A stretch of DNA of 64,000 bases. Source: CAVTWY01 sp963738575 (lineage in GTDB: Bacteria; Pseudomonadota; Gammaproteobacteria; Burkholderiales; Burkholderiaceae_C). The first letter of the stretch is position 1. The number at the start of each line of letters is the position of its first letter. The stretch spans positions 1,054,001-1,118,000 of the forward strand of contig CAVTWY010000002.1 of the NCBI GenBank assembly GCA_963738575.1, read 5' to 3'. The position numbers were made by a program, and so were the translations under genes. The notes under the pieces are model-generated. The model was given only the letters and a program-made list of their open reading frames with translations, did not search any database and was not told the DNA's origin. Shown here piece by piece: positions 9,809 to 18,628 of the stretch.

Positions 9809-10636
9809 GTGATTCGATTTGCTGCCAACTTGTCGATGCTCTACAACGAGCACGACTTTCTTGACCGCTTTGCTGCAGCCGCCAGTGACGGTTTTGAAGC
9901 AGTCGAGTACCTCTTTCCTTACGAGTACCCACCTGCCGAGTTGGCTCAGCGCCTGGCCGACAACGGCCTGCAACAAGTGCTCTTCAACGCGCCTCCCGGC
10001 GTCTGGGGCGACGGCGAACGCGGCTTGGCTTGTTTGCCCGGTCGCGAGGCCGAGTTTCGTGACGGCGTGGAGCAAGCGCTGGCCTATGCAGTGGCATTGG
10101 GCTGCCCACGCATTCACTTGATGGCAGGGTTGGCGCCGGCGGGTGACAGCCGCGACAGCTTGCAAGCCACGTACGAATCCAACCTGGCTTGGGCTGCCAA
10201 ACAAGCATCGGCAGCGGGGCGCGACGTGTTGATCGAACCCATCAACACGCGCGACATACCCGGCTATTTTTTAAACCGGCAAGATGAGGCCCACCGCATC
10301 GTGCAAAGCCTTGGCGCCCCCAACCTCAAAGTTCAGATGGATTTGTACCACTGCCAGATTGTGGAGGGCGATGTCGCCAGCAAGATTCGCCACTACCTAC
10401 CCACCGGGCGCGTGGGGCATCTGCAGATCGCTGGCGTTCCAGAGCGGCACGAGCCCGACCGGGGTGAGTTGCACCACGCCTACTTGTTTTCGGTGATCGA
10501 CGAGGTGTCGACGGCGTGTGGTTGGCAGGGGCATGTGGGGTGCGAATACCGTCCATCGCGTGGCACGGCACCAGGGGCCACGTCGGCTGGGCTTGGGTGG
10601 CTGCGAGAGGCGCGAGCCGCTTTGAGCGCTCGCTAG
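9809..10636 (+). CDS. otnI: 2-oxo-tetronate isomerase (hydroxypyruvate isomerase family)
   Basis: TIM-barrel isomerase converting 2-oxo-tetronate to the 3-oxo isomer used by OtnK. The 275-residue product starts IRFAANLSMLYNEHDFLDRF and contains FEAVEYLFPYEYP, VLIEPINTRDIPGYFL with a metal-ligand Glu, VQMDLYHCQIVEGD and HLQIAGVPERHEPD, all conserved in the Hyi/OtnI group. GTG at 9809 is used; AAGAGAG about 12 bases upstream is a weak ribosome site. It follows otnC by 45 bases on the same strand. Hydroxypyruvate isomerase proper is the alternative, but the operon favours OtnI. Confidence 0.88.
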   Translation: MIRFAANLSMLYNEHDFLDRFAAAASDGFEAVEYLFPYEYPPAELAQRLADNGLQQVLFNAPPGVWGDGERGLACLPGREAEFRDGVEQALAYAVALGCPRIHLMAGLAPAGDSRDSLQATYESNLAWAAKQASAAGRDVLIEPINTRDIPGYFLNRQDEAHRIVQSLGAPNLKVQMDLYHCQIVEGDVASKIRHYLPTGRVGHLQIAGVPERHEPDRGELHHAYLFSVIDEVSTACGWQGHVGCEYRPSRGTAPGATSAGLGWLREARAALSAR

Positions 10637-10678
10637 TCAAGTTAGGTTGAAGCAGCAATCAGCCGGGGGGCGAATCGC

Positions 10679-11425
10679 TCAGACCGAACAGGCTTTCCAC
10701 TGGCGGCTGTAACTGGCAGCAGGTTTGACCACACAGGTGGCACCTACTTCGTCGCGCACCCGACGACCCACTTCCATCTCAAGCTTGAAGCTGTATTTGT
10801 CAAAGAAGGCGGCAAATTGATCAACGCCTCGCACGCCCACTGCGTGCAGTTGGTCGGTCTTGGCATCCCATTCCAGCAGCACCGAGGCCAGCGGCTGCGG
10901 CGCCGGCCCCGCCAGCACGCGGGCACCCCGCGTGGCGTCGTATCGCGACGCATCGGCGCAGCAGTGAATAACGTGCTCGGGCTCGGTGCCCACGCCGCGT
11001 CGCACGCCAATGAAGCTGAGCTGCGGCGTGGGGTACACCAGCTTGTGCGCGCAGATGGCCGAAAACGCCACCACCGACTGACTGGGGCCAACACCCTGGG
11101 GCGCGGCATAGCGCTGTTGCCCCTCGGTCACCAAGTTAGCCTCTTCTGGCGCACGGCTCAAGGCCAGCAAAAAGACCGGGGTGGTCACGTAGGGGTAGTT
11201 GAAAAGCCACGGCTCGGCCCCTTGCAGTTGCCTTGCTTTGAGGGGTCGGCCGCCATCGTCCAACAACAAGCTGCGGGTGTAGCGCTTGGTCAAGGCGGCG
11301 TCAGAACCCTGCGCCACCGCAACACCTGCCGTCAATGAACCCACCGCAAACGAACCTGCCACACACGCCGCTTGGCGCATCAAGTCGCGGCGTGTGGCGC
11401 TATCACCATCGAACTGATCGACCAT
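10679..11425 (-). CDS. Tat-exported Rieske-like [2Fe-2S] protein with an incomplete second cluster motif
   Basis: A 248-residue protein with a twin-arginine signal (ATRRDLMRQAACVAGSFAVG, about residues 10-29) ending near AVAQG, so it is probably exported folded to the periplasm. The central part has a Rieske-type first half, AICAHKLVYPTPQLSF (C-x-H), and a second half HCCADASRYDATRGARVL followed by GPAPQPLASVLL. In a Rieske site the second motif should be C-x2-H; here the positions after the cysteines read A-D-A-S, so the second histidine is missing. The C-terminal extension is family-specific. It starts 19 bases after ettA ends and is convergent with otnI. Redox partner unknown. Confidence 0.72.
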   Translation of the reverse strand: MVDQFDGDSATRRDLMRQAACVAGSFAVGSLTAGVAVAQGSDAALTKRYTRSLLLDDGGRPLKARQLQGAEPWLFNYPYVTTPVFLLALSRAPEEANLVTEGQQRYAAPQGVGPSQSVVAFSAICAHKLVYPTPQLSFIGVRRGVGTEPEHVIHCCADASRYDATRGARVLAGPAPQPLASVLLEWDAKTDQLHAVGVRGVDQFAAFFDKYSFKLEMEVGRRVRDEVGATCVVKPAASYSRQWKACSV

Positions 11426-11444
11426 GCCTTGCGCCGCAACCTGG

Positions 11445-13106
11445 TTAGATGCTTTTGAAGCGGACCCGCTTGGGCCGCGCGCCCTCTTCGCCCAGGCGCT
11501 TCTTCTTGTCCACTTCGTATTCTTGGTAGTTGCCGTTGAAGAACACCCATTGCGAGTCACCTTCGGCTGCCAGGATGTGCGTGCAGATGCGGTCCAAGAA
11601 CCAGCGGTCGTGGCTGATGACGAGCACCGAGCCGCCAAATTCAAGCAGCGCTTCTTCCAAGGCCCGCAGGGTTTCCACATCCAAGTCGTTTGACGGCTCG
11701 TCCAGCAGCAACACGTTGCCACCCTTGGCCAATGTCTTGGCCAGGTGCAAGCGGCCGCGCTCACCACCCGACAACGAACCCACCTGCTTTTGTTGATCAT
11801 TGCCTTTGAAGTTAAAGCGGCCGATGTACGCGCGGCTGGGCATCACAAACTTGCCCACCACGATGTTGTCCAACCCGCCCGAGACGTCCTCCCAAACAGT
11901 CTTGCTGTCGTCGAGTTCTTGGCGGCTTTGGTCCACAAAGGCCAAGTGCGCCGTCTTGCCAATCACCACCTCACCTGAGTCGGGTTTTTCTTCGCCTTTG
12001 ATGAGGCGGAACAACGTTGATTTGCCAGCCCCGTTGGGGCCGATGATGCCCACGATCGCACCCGGCGGAATTCTGAAATCAAGCTTGTCGATGAGCAGGC
12101 GGTCACCAAACGATTTGCTGACGCCGTTGAACTCGATCACTTGGTTGCCCAGACGCTCGCCCACCGGGATGAAGATCTCGTTGGTCTCGTTGCGCTTTTG
12201 GTATTCGACGTCGCTCAGTTCTTCAAAGCGGGCCAAACGCGCCTTGCTTTTGCTTTGGCGCCCCTTGGCGTTGGAGCGAACCCACTTGAGCTCTTCTTTC
12301 ATGGCCTTGGAGCGGGCGTCCTCTGACTTTTGCTCACCCGCCAAGCGGCGTTCTTTTTGTTCGAGCCAGTCGGAGTAGTTGCCCTTCCATGGGATGCCCA
12401 TGCCTCGGTCAAGCTCCAAAATCCACTCGGCGGCGTTGTCCAAAAAGTAGCGGTCGTGGGTGATGGCCACCACGGTGCCCGGAAAGCGCTGCAAAAAGTG
12501 CTCCAACCACTCGACCGACTCGGCGTCCAAGTGGTTGGTGGGCTCGTCCAGCAACAGCATGTCGGGCTTGGACAGCAGCAAACGGCACAAGGCCACGCGG
12601 CGCTTTTCGCCACCCGAGAGGTTTTTGATGAGCGCGTCCCACGGCGACAAGCGAAGTGCATCGGCCGCCATCTCAAGCTGCAAATCGGTGTTCTCGCTGC
12701 CAGCGGCGGCGATGATGGCCTCGAGGTCGGCTTGCTCGGCGGCCAGTTTGTCAAAGTCGGCGTCGGGCTCGCCGTATTCGGCGTACACCTCGTCCAAGCG
12801 CTTCTTGGCCGCCAGCACGCCGCCAATGCCCTCTTCGACCGCTTCGCGCACGGTTTGTTCGGGGTTGAGCTTGGGCTCTTGCTCAAGCATGCCAATTTTC
12901 AGGCCCGGCATTGGCACCGCTTCGCCCTCAATCTCTTTATCGACACCGGCCATGATCTTGAGCAAGGTGCTCTTGCCACTGCCGTTGATGCCCAGCACGC
13001 CAATTTTGGCGCCGGGGAAAAACGACAACGACACGTCCTTGAGGATGTGGCGTTTGGGCGGCACGATTTTGCCGACGCGGTTCATGGTGAAAACGTACTG
13101 GGCCAT
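11445..13106 (-). CDS. ettA: Energy-dependent translational throttle protein EttA (ABC-F ATPase)
   Basis: Soluble tandem-ATPase ABC-F protein that binds the ribosomal E site and gates the elongation cycle according to ATP/ADP. The 553-residue length is exactly that of EttA. Start MAQYVFTMNRVGKIVPPKR. The first ATPase has GINGSGKSTLLKIMAG, LSGGEKRRVALCRLLL and LLLDEPTNHLDAESVEWLE; the second has GPNGAGKSTLFRLIKG, LSGGERGRLHLAKTL and LLLDEPSNDLDVETLRALEE. Between them lies a basic, KxK-rich linker (ELKWVRSNAKGRQSKSKARL) as expected for the P-site tRNA-interaction motif. No transmembrane segment. The Rieske-like gene follows immediately and may be cotranscribed. Confidence 0.96.
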   Translation of the reverse strand: MAQYVFTMNRVGKIVPPKRHILKDVSLSFFPGAKIGVLGINGSGKSTLLKIMAGVDKEIEGEAVPMPGLKIGMLEQEPKLNPEQTVREAVEEGIGGVLAAKKRLDEVYAEYGEPDADFDKLAAEQADLEAIIAAAGSENTDLQLEMAADALRLSPWDALIKNLSGGEKRRVALCRLLLSKPDMLLLDEPTNHLDAESVEWLEHFLQRFPGTVVAITHDRYFLDNAAEWILELDRGMGIPWKGNYSDWLEQKERRLAGEQKSEDARSKAMKEELKWVRSNAKGRQSKSKARLARFEELSDVEYQKRNETNEIFIPVGERLGNQVIEFNGVSKSFGDRLLIDKLDFRIPPGAIVGIIGPNGAGKSTLFRLIKGEEKPDSGEVVIGKTAHLAFVDQSRQELDDSKTVWEDVSGGLDNIVVGKFVMPSRAYIGRFNFKGNDQQKQVGSLSGGERGRLHLAKTLAKGGNVLLLDEPSNDLDVETLRALEEALLEFGGSVLVISHDRWFLDRICTHILAAEGDSQWVFFNGNYQEYEVDKKKRLGEEGARPKRVRFKSI

Positions 13107-13351
13107 GGCTTAACCAAAAAAACAAACAACAGCGCCCCATGAGCCTGACGCTCCGCGCCAGCTGGGGGCAACGGTCACCACGAATGGTGAAGGGTCTGAG
13201 GAGCTCTGGGCAACACTCGTATTGTCGCCGCAAGATCAATTGGCGCTTCTTTGGCTGGCCAGCACGCCTGCAGGGCCACTCCTACAATCCCTTCCTTCAC
13301 GCACACACTTGCCATGCAAATCCGGCATGCGCAGACACCCAAAGGGTCTTC

Positions 13352-14323
13352 ATGAAACTGCTTTCCACCCTCTTTGCTGCTGCCACTTTGAGCCTAGGAC
13401 TGACTGGCACCGCGACGGCGCAAAGCTGGCCCAACAAGCCCGTGCGTGTCGTGGTGCCAGCACCGGCGGGCAGCTCACTCGACATCATCGTGCGAACCCT
13501 GGGTGACAAGCTTAAAGACCGCTGGGGCCAGCCCATCGTGGTTGAAAACAAAGCGGGCGCAGGCGGCATGCTGGGCATGGACGTGGTGGCCAAAGCCGCC
13601 CCCGACGGCTACACGCTGGGAATTGGCTTCAACGGCCCGGTTGCGTTTGGGCCGCACATGTACAAGAAGATGCCCTACGACCCGGCCAAAGATTTGACGC
13701 CAATCGTGCTGACGACGTCGCAGCCTAACGTGTTGGCGGTGCAAGCCAGCAACCCCGCCAACACGCTGCCCGAATTTTTGGCCTGGGCCAAGAACCAAGG
13801 GGGCAAATTGAGCTATGGATCGGTGGGCAACGGCAGTTCGTCGCATTTGACGATGGAGCTGTTAAAGAGCGTGAGCGGCATCGACGCGGTGCATGTGCCT
13901 TACGCGGGTTCGCCCCCAGCGGCCACGTCGCTGGCAGCGGGTGACACGCAAGCCCTCTTCACCGTAGCGCCGGCACTGCTGCCACTGATTCAAGGCGGGC
14001 GCATCAAGCTGATTGCCACCACCAGCGCCCAGCGCACCGACGGCATGAAGGCGCTGCCCACCGTGGCCGAATCGGGGTTCGCTGGCTTTGAAGCCTTGGC
14101 CTGGAACGGCTTGTTCACGGCGGCGGGCACGCCAACTGACGTGATCAACCGCATCAACGCCGACGTCAACGCCGCGATGGCCGACCCGGCCGTGCGCGAG
14201 CAGTTTGCAAAACAAGGCCTGATCATGGGCGGCGGCAGCGCAGCCGACTTCCGGGCCTTCATCGACAAAGAAGGCAGAACCTGGGGCGCGATCATCAAGA
14301 AGGTCGGCATCACGATTGACTGA
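13352..14323 (+). CDS. Bug/TctC-family periplasmic solute-binding protein
   Basis: A 323-residue tripartite tricarboxylate-type receptor. Signal peptide MKLLSTLFAAATLSLGL to TATAQS, then the family start WPNKPVRVVVPAPAGSSLDI, VENKAGAGGMLGMDVVAKA, PDGYTLGIGFNGP, MPYDPAKDLTPIVL, HVPYAGSPPAATSLAAGD and the C-terminal WNGLFTAAGTPTDVI. AAAGGG precedes the ATG at 13352, and the open frame upstream of it lacks conserved sequence. No TctA/TctB membrane genes are adjacent, which is usual for orphan Bug proteins. An MFS transporter follows closely and may handle the same unknown carboxylate. Confidence 0.93.
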   Translation: MKLLSTLFAAATLSLGLTGTATAQSWPNKPVRVVVPAPAGSSLDIIVRTLGDKLKDRWGQPIVVENKAGAGGMLGMDVVAKAAPDGYTLGIGFNGPVAFGPHMYKKMPYDPAKDLTPIVLTTSQPNVLAVQASNPANTLPEFLAWAKNQGGKLSYGSVGNGSSSHLTMELLKSVSGIDAVHVPYAGSPPAATSLAAGDTQALFTVAPALLPLIQGGRIKLIATTSAQRTDGMKALPTVAESGFAGFEALAWNGLFTAAGTPTDVINRINADVNAAMADPAVREQFAKQGLIMGGGSAADFRAFIDKEGRTWGAIIKKVGITID

Positions 14324-14363
14324 CGCATCGCCATCACGTGGCCGCCCATCGCCGGGGGCGGCG

Positions 14364-15551
14364 ATGCCAAGCATCATCTGGCTCTTCAGCCTGATCAACC
14401 TGCTGTTGGGATCAGCAGCCTTTGTGATTGGCGGCATCGTGGGGCCGTTGTCACGTGACTTGAACGTGAGCGTGGCTGCGGCCGGTCAAGCCATGACGGC
14501 CTACGCCTTGGCCACGGCGCTGTTGTCACCCGTGGTGATGCTGCTGTTGGGATCATGGCGGCGCAAGCAGGCATTGTTGGCGGCACTGGGCCTGCTCGCT
14601 GCGGGCAACGCTGTGTGCGCTCTTGCGCCCAGCGTGGGCACACTCTATGCCGGGCGAATCATCATGGGACTGGGCGCCGTGTTCACGCCGCTGGCCGCCG
14701 GCATCGTGGTGTCGATGGTCGCGCCGGCGCAACGCGGGCGAGCCTTGTCGATGGTGTTTTTGGGTGTCAGCCTCTCTTACGTGGTGGGGGTGCCGCTGGG
14801 CGCTTGGCTGGCCGACGCCTATGGCTGGCGAGTGCCCATCATGGTGATGGGGGTTGCACTACTGATCGGGTTGTTGGCGCTGTGGGTTTTGGTACCCAAC
14901 GACCTGGCAGCACCGGGCGCGTCCTTTGCAGGTTCTGGCGCTCTCTTGGCGCGCCGCGATGTGTTGTCGGTGCTGCTCACCACAGCGCTGTACTTTGTTG
15001 CCATTTTCAACGTCTTCAGCTTCGTGGGGCCCGTGCTGCAAGCCTTGGTGCCCATGGAGCGCTCGCTTCAGGCGTTGACGCTTGCACTGTTTGGCATGGC
15101 AGGCGTTGTCGGCACGCTCGTTGGGGGCTGGGCCAACGACCGCTTCGGCGCCAAGCGCACGATGACGGTGGGGTTGTTGGGTCTGGGAGGGGCGATGGCG
15201 ATGCTGCCGTTCACCGCCGGGTCTTGGGTCATGCTGGTGGCTGTACTTTTTGTGTGGGGCAGTGCAGGCTTTGCACTCATGGCGCCACAACAGTCGCGCT
15301 TGGTGGCGCTGTCACCCAGTCACGCGCCGCTGTTGCTGTCGCTCAACACCTCGATGCTGTACCTGGGTACCGCGCTGGGTGCTGCGGTGGGTGGCGCCGC
15401 TGCAGGCTATCTGGGTCTGGCGCATCTGGCGCTGGCGGGGGTGCCTTTTGTCGCAGCGGCCCTTGCATTGTTGGCGTTCGGCCCCCATGCTTATGCGGCG
15501 CCCTTACCAGACGCACCCGTCAAGGCTGGCCACACCAACGCTCAGCCTTGA
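14364..15551 (+). CDS. MFS transporter (DHA1-like)
   Basis: A 395-residue membrane protein with about 12 hydrophobic segments. The first begins IIWLFSLINLLLGSAAFVIG; the loop after helix 2 and the segment GRIIMGLGAVFTPLAAGIVV resemble the sugar-efflux/arabinose-efflux branch (AraJ, YdhP type). ATG at 14364 places the first helix at the N terminus; a TTG at 14316, overlapping the Bug gene, is the alternative. Substrate not deducible. Same strand as, and close behind, the Bug receptor. Confidence 0.85.
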   Translation: MPSIIWLFSLINLLLGSAAFVIGGIVGPLSRDLNVSVAAAGQAMTAYALATALLSPVVMLLLGSWRRKQALLAALGLLAAGNAVCALAPSVGTLYAGRIIMGLGAVFTPLAAGIVVSMVAPAQRGRALSMVFLGVSLSYVVGVPLGAWLADAYGWRVPIMVMGVALLIGLLALWVLVPNDLAAPGASFAGSGALLARRDVLSVLLTTALYFVAIFNVFSFVGPVLQALVPMERSLQALTLALFGMAGVVGTLVGGWANDRFGAKRTMTVGLLGLGGAMAMLPFTAGSWVMLVAVLFVWGSAGFALMAPQQSRLVALSPSHAPLLLSLNTSMLYLGTALGAAVGGAAAGYLGLAHLALAGVPFVAAALALLAFGPHAYAAPLPDAPVKAGHTNAQP

Positions 15552-15578
15552 TTCACAAACCGTGACGAGGAGTTAGCC

Positions 15579-15992
15579 ATGAACACCACCGTAACCACCA
15601 CCGAAGCAACGGCATCGCTGGTCACCAAGCTGCACATCATCTACGCCCTGCACGCCGTGGGGCTGGTGATCGGCGCATTTGGTGCCGCCTCCATCGTCGG
15701 CTCATTCTTGTTTGGCTGGCCGTCGATCATCGCGGTGGTCATCAGCTACATCTATCGCGGTGATGCGCGTGGCACCTGGCTTGAGTCTCACTTTACGTGG
15801 GCCATCAACACTTTTTGGATGGCGCTGGTGTTTGCCATCGTGATTGGCGTGGTGTCCCTGATCTTGTTGCCGCTCTTTGGCCTGGGTATCGTGACTGGCA
15901 TGTTGGGCTTCGGCTTGCTCGGCGTGTGGGCCATCTACCGCATCGCCCGCGGCTGGCTGCGCTTGAACAGCCGCCAGGCGATGCCTGCCTAA
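15579..15992 (+). CDS. DUF4870-type small membrane protein
   Basis: A 137-residue protein with three or four hydrophobic segments: roughly 24-50 (LHAVGLVIGAFGAASIVGSF and onward), 70-100 (the INTFWMALVFAIVIGVVSLI region) and 100-120 (FGLGIVTGMLGFGLLGVWAI). The soluble piece GDARGTWLESHFTWAIN is characteristic of DUF4870/YbdJ-like inner-membrane proteins. GAGGAG precedes the ATG at 15579 by five bases. Function of the family is unknown. It ends 19 bases before a LysR remnant. Confidence 0.82.
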   Translation: MNTTVTTTEATASLVTKLHIIYALHAVGLVIGAFGAASIVGSFLFGWPSIIAVVISYIYRGDARGTWLESHFTWAINTFWMALVFAIVIGVVSLILLPLFGLGIVTGMLGFGLLGVWAIYRIARGWLRLNSRQAMPA

Positions 15993-16011
15993 CCTGTTCA
16001 AGTTCGGCAGC

Positions 16012-16122
16012 ATGGACACCAAGCTGCTGGAGGATTTGGCGGCGGTGGCGCGGACGGGCAGCCTGTCTCGCGCCGCCACTGTTTGGCTTGTGCGCCAAAG
16101 CACGCCCATGAGCACCGATTGA
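16012..16122 (+). pseudogene. LysR-type regulator remnant (N-terminal HTH stub)
   Basis: A 36-codon frame, MDTKLLEDLAAVARTGSLSR, continues with AA and then diverges and stops. The preserved part is the first helices of the LysR HTH domain (commonly MDTKxLEDFxxVAxTGSFSRAA). The remaining ~260 residues of a LysR protein are absent. Just downstream lies a Bug gene missing its middle. This looks like what is left of a LysR-Bug-hydrolase locus after deletions. Confidence 0.7.
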
Positions 16123-16231
16123 ATCGGTTCGGGCTGCCCCCGCCGCTTAGCCTGCAGGCTTGTGCCGTAACGGCCCCGGCCTGTGCTCATTTGGCATGCG
16201 GTTGTGGCCCATTCCACCCATACTCTTCACC

Positions 16232-16781
16232 ATGCAAAAACACTTCACCCCCAATCGACGCCGCGCCATCGGCCAAATAGCCACGGCGCTGGTCGGCGCA
16301 ACCGTGTTGCCAAGCGTCGCGCAAACCGACGCCAAAACGCTAAATCTGATCGTGGGCTATCCGCCCGGTGGCAGCACCGACCTGACGGCACGCATCATTG
16401 GCCCCGAGCTGGCCAAACGCTTGGGGCAAACGGTGGTGATCGACAACGTCGGCGGTGCCGGTGGCACGTTGGGCGCGCAAAAGGTGGCCGCCGCCAAGCC
16501 CGACGGCAACACCTTGTTGATGGGCACCAACAACGAGATGGCGATTCACAAGCTCATTTGCGTCGTGGTTTGGCCTTTGGGGGCCGGCGCAAATGCCTGC
16601 CGCCACGGTGCAACGCGTGCAGACCGCCCTGCGCGACACCTTGCAAGCACCCGACGTGCGCAAGCGCCTGGAAGACGCGGGCGCCACCGTGGCTGAGCCC
16701 GGTGTTGACTTGGGCGCCTACCAAAAGCAAGAGCGCGACAAGTACGCGCGCATCGTCAAATTTGCAAGCATTCAAGAATGA
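16232..16781 (+). pseudogene. Bug/TctC solute-binding protein gene with a large internal deletion
   Basis: The first ~108 codons are good Bug sequence: MQKHFTPNRRRAIGQIATAL signal, LNLIVGYPPGGSTDLTARII, VVIDNVGGAGGTLGAQKVAA, PDGNTLLMGTNNEMAIHKL. Near 16560 homology breaks, and after about 30 bases the frame switches to a typical Bug C terminus: ATVQRVQTALRDTLQAPDVR, DLGAYQKQERDKYARIVK. The remnant is 550 bp against about 970 bp for the intact family member at 13352, so roughly 400 bp of the middle is lost and the frame is not maintained. Its stop overlaps the ATG of the next gene. Confidence 0.82.
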
Positions 16782-17731
16782 CAACAACACCGTTTGAGTT
16801 GTCCCTGCCCATTCTTGGCCCCTGGCGCAAGGGCAATACAGGGGTTGAAGGTGTTTGGCGTTTCGACAGCGGCAATCCGGGGCGCGAGCTGCTGCTGACT
16901 GCGCTGGTTCACGGCAATGAGATTTGTGGCGCTTGGGCGTTGTTGGACCTCCTCTCGCTTGGTGTTCGACCGCAGCGCGGAGCGGTAACGCTCGCCTTTT
17001 GCAACTTGGCCGCCTTTGACACGATGGACGTTTTGAACAGCGACGCTTCGCGCTTTGTTGAGAAAGACTTCAACCGCGTGTGGGGTTCTGCGTTGCAAAG
17101 CGCAACCCCGACCAGCGCCGAACAACGCCGCGCACGCGAGTTGGCGCCAATCGTTGAGCGAGCTGATTGGCTGTTGGATTTGCACTCCATGCACGAGCCT
17201 GGGCCGCCCCTGATGCTCACAGGGATGTTGCCGCGAAACATCCGATGGGCGCAGCAGCTCGCCGCACCCGCGCTTGTGATTGCCGACCTCGGGCACCGCG
17301 ACGGGGTTCGGATGCGAGACCACCAGCAGTTTGACGACCCCAGCAGCGACAAGCAATCGCTGCTTTTGGAATGTGGTTGGCATGGCGCTGACTCCAGTCG
17401 CACGTCTGCACGCGACGCGATTGCGCGCGTCTTGAACGCCAGCCAACTCTTTGACGACACATCGGCATGGGCCCCATGGCTGATGGCGGATGGCGCAAAC
17501 CAGACCGCTCACGTTGTCACGCATGCCGTTGTAGCCCGAAGCATGAACACCACTTTTGCATCCAACTGGGGCTATGGCCAGCGCGTGGCCAAGGCAGGCA
17601 CCGTGCTCGGCTCGCTTGACGACGAGCGGTTTGTCACGCCCTACGACGACTGCGTACTGATCATGCCGTCACTGCGGCAGCTGCGCCCGGGGGTCACCGT
17701 GATGCGGTTGGCGCAGGCGCAGACGACCTGA
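16778..17731 (+). CDS. Succinylglutamate desuccinylase/aspartoacylase-family zinc deacylase (M14-like)
   Basis: A 317-residue protein with the family zinc site: ALVHGNEICGAWALLDLL (H-x2-E) and WLLDLHSMHEP with the third ligand His. FCNLAAF and RFVEKDFNRVWG match the conserved N-F/D-x-N-R core of AstE/AspA proteins, and the C-terminal part contains KAGTVLGSLDDERFVTPYDD, as in the domain that caps the active site. It probably hydrolyses an N-acyl amino acid or related amide in the cytoplasm; substrate unknown. The ATG at 16778 overlaps the stop of the broken Bug gene (ATGA), showing the two were once one operon. It appears intact although its upstream partners are decayed. Confidence 0.85.
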   Translation: MTTTPFELSLPILGPWRKGNTGVEGVWRFDSGNPGRELLLTALVHGNEICGAWALLDLLSLGVRPQRGAVTLAFCNLAAFDTMDVLNSDASRFVEKDFNRVWGSALQSATPTSAEQRRARELAPIVERADWLLDLHSMHEPGPPLMLTGMLPRNIRWAQQLAAPALVIADLGHRDGVRMRDHQQFDDPSSDKQSLLLECGWHGADSSRTSARDAIARVLNASQLFDDTSAWAPWLMADGANQTAHVVTHAVVARSMNTTFASNWGYGQRVAKAGTVLGSLDDERFVTPYDDCVLIMPSLRQLRPGVTVMRLAQAQTT

Positions 17732-17773
17732 GTCGGTCGCCCGCAGGCGTGGTCCCTCGACAGGGCTCAGGGG

Positions 17774-18628
17774 TTACGGGCGCACCGCTGGCGCTTCCCA
17801 TACCATGCCCGCCGCGCGTCGCATCAAATACACCTCAAGGGCGACCCACTCGGGCGCGTCGGGCGCAAACGGCTCGGCTCGCACCCCCACCATGCAGGCG
17901 CGCATGCGGCGGTTGAGTGACCCCACGCCTTGCCACTCGAGTCGGTACACAGGATAGCCCGTGGGATGACCCTGAGGAATCTTGCTGCCACCTAAAGAGC
18001 CGCCCGATCTTTCATCGTGACACTGGGCGCAGGACAAGTTGAGCTGGCCGATGCGACGCTCAAACCACGCGGCGCCCTCGGACGCCAAAGTGTCCAAGCG
18101 TTGATGCTGCGGCGGTGCGATGGCGACACCGCGCGAATGCAAGGCCACGAGGGTCTCCAGTTGCAGCATGGGCTCCGACTCGCGTGGTAACGCTGCTTGC
18201 AGCTGCCGCTCAACGCGGCAGCGGTTGATGCTTTGCGAAAGCGTGGTGACCACCTCAGCACCTTGAGCATTGCGGGTCACCCGCGGGTGACGCGCCGCCA
18301 CGCCGCGCATCGACTGCGACGCATCGCCATGACACCGTGCACAACTGGGGCTTGACGCGCCCGGCGCGGCCACCCAGGTCGCTTGCCCGCCTTTGGCCCA
18401 AAGCATGGCTGGGTTTTGAGCGTCGTCTTGCTGCAAGGCTTGCAGCGCGGGGCTCATGGTCAGCGTCGCCGACTTGCGCTTCGAAGGCCATTGCGGCTGC
18501 GGTTGGGCCCCTGGTTGAGTCGGCGCTTGGGCCATTGCAAGGCATGGGCTGCCACCAAGGCTGGCAACCAGCAGCAACCCGCTCAGCAGGCGGCCCGCAC
18601 CAAAGTCAGACCACGTCAAGCTGGGCAC
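17774..18628 (-). CDS. soxA: SoxA, diheme c-type cytochrome subunit of SoxAX
   Basis: Periplasmic SoxAX couples thiosulfate oxidatively to the SoxYZ cysteine. The product (about 284 residues) has a signal peptide RLLSGLLLVASLGGSPCLAM and two CxxCH heme sites, CARCH and CAQCH, so it is the diheme form. SLNRRMRACMVGVRAEPF carries the conserved active-site cysteine that becomes a persulfide heme ligand, and QSINRCRVERQL is also a family motif. The start is uncertain: GTG at 18628 is used, overlapping soxZ by about 20 bases, and TTG at 18619 is possible. It is the last gene of the soxXYZA block. soxB is not found downstream. Confidence 0.93.
   Translation of the reverse strand: MPSLTWSDFGAGRLLSGLLLVASLGGSPCLAMAQAPTQPGAQPQPQWPSKRKSATLTMSPALQALQQDDAQNPAMLWAKGGQATWVAAPGASSPSCARCHGDASQSMRGVAARHPRVTRNAQGAEVVTTLSQSINRCRVERQLQAALPRESEPMLQLETLVALHSRGVAIAPPQHQRLDTLASEGAAWFERRIGQLNLSCAQCHDERSGGSLGGSKIPQGHPTGYPVYRLEWQGVGSLNRRMRACMVGVRAEPFAPDAPEWVALEVYLMRRAAGMVWEAPAVRP

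Noticed and set aside
11425..11800. N-terminal extension of the Rieske-like protein into ettA
   Set aside because: Those codons are out-of-frame ettA sequence; the Tat signal starts at the ATG at 11425.
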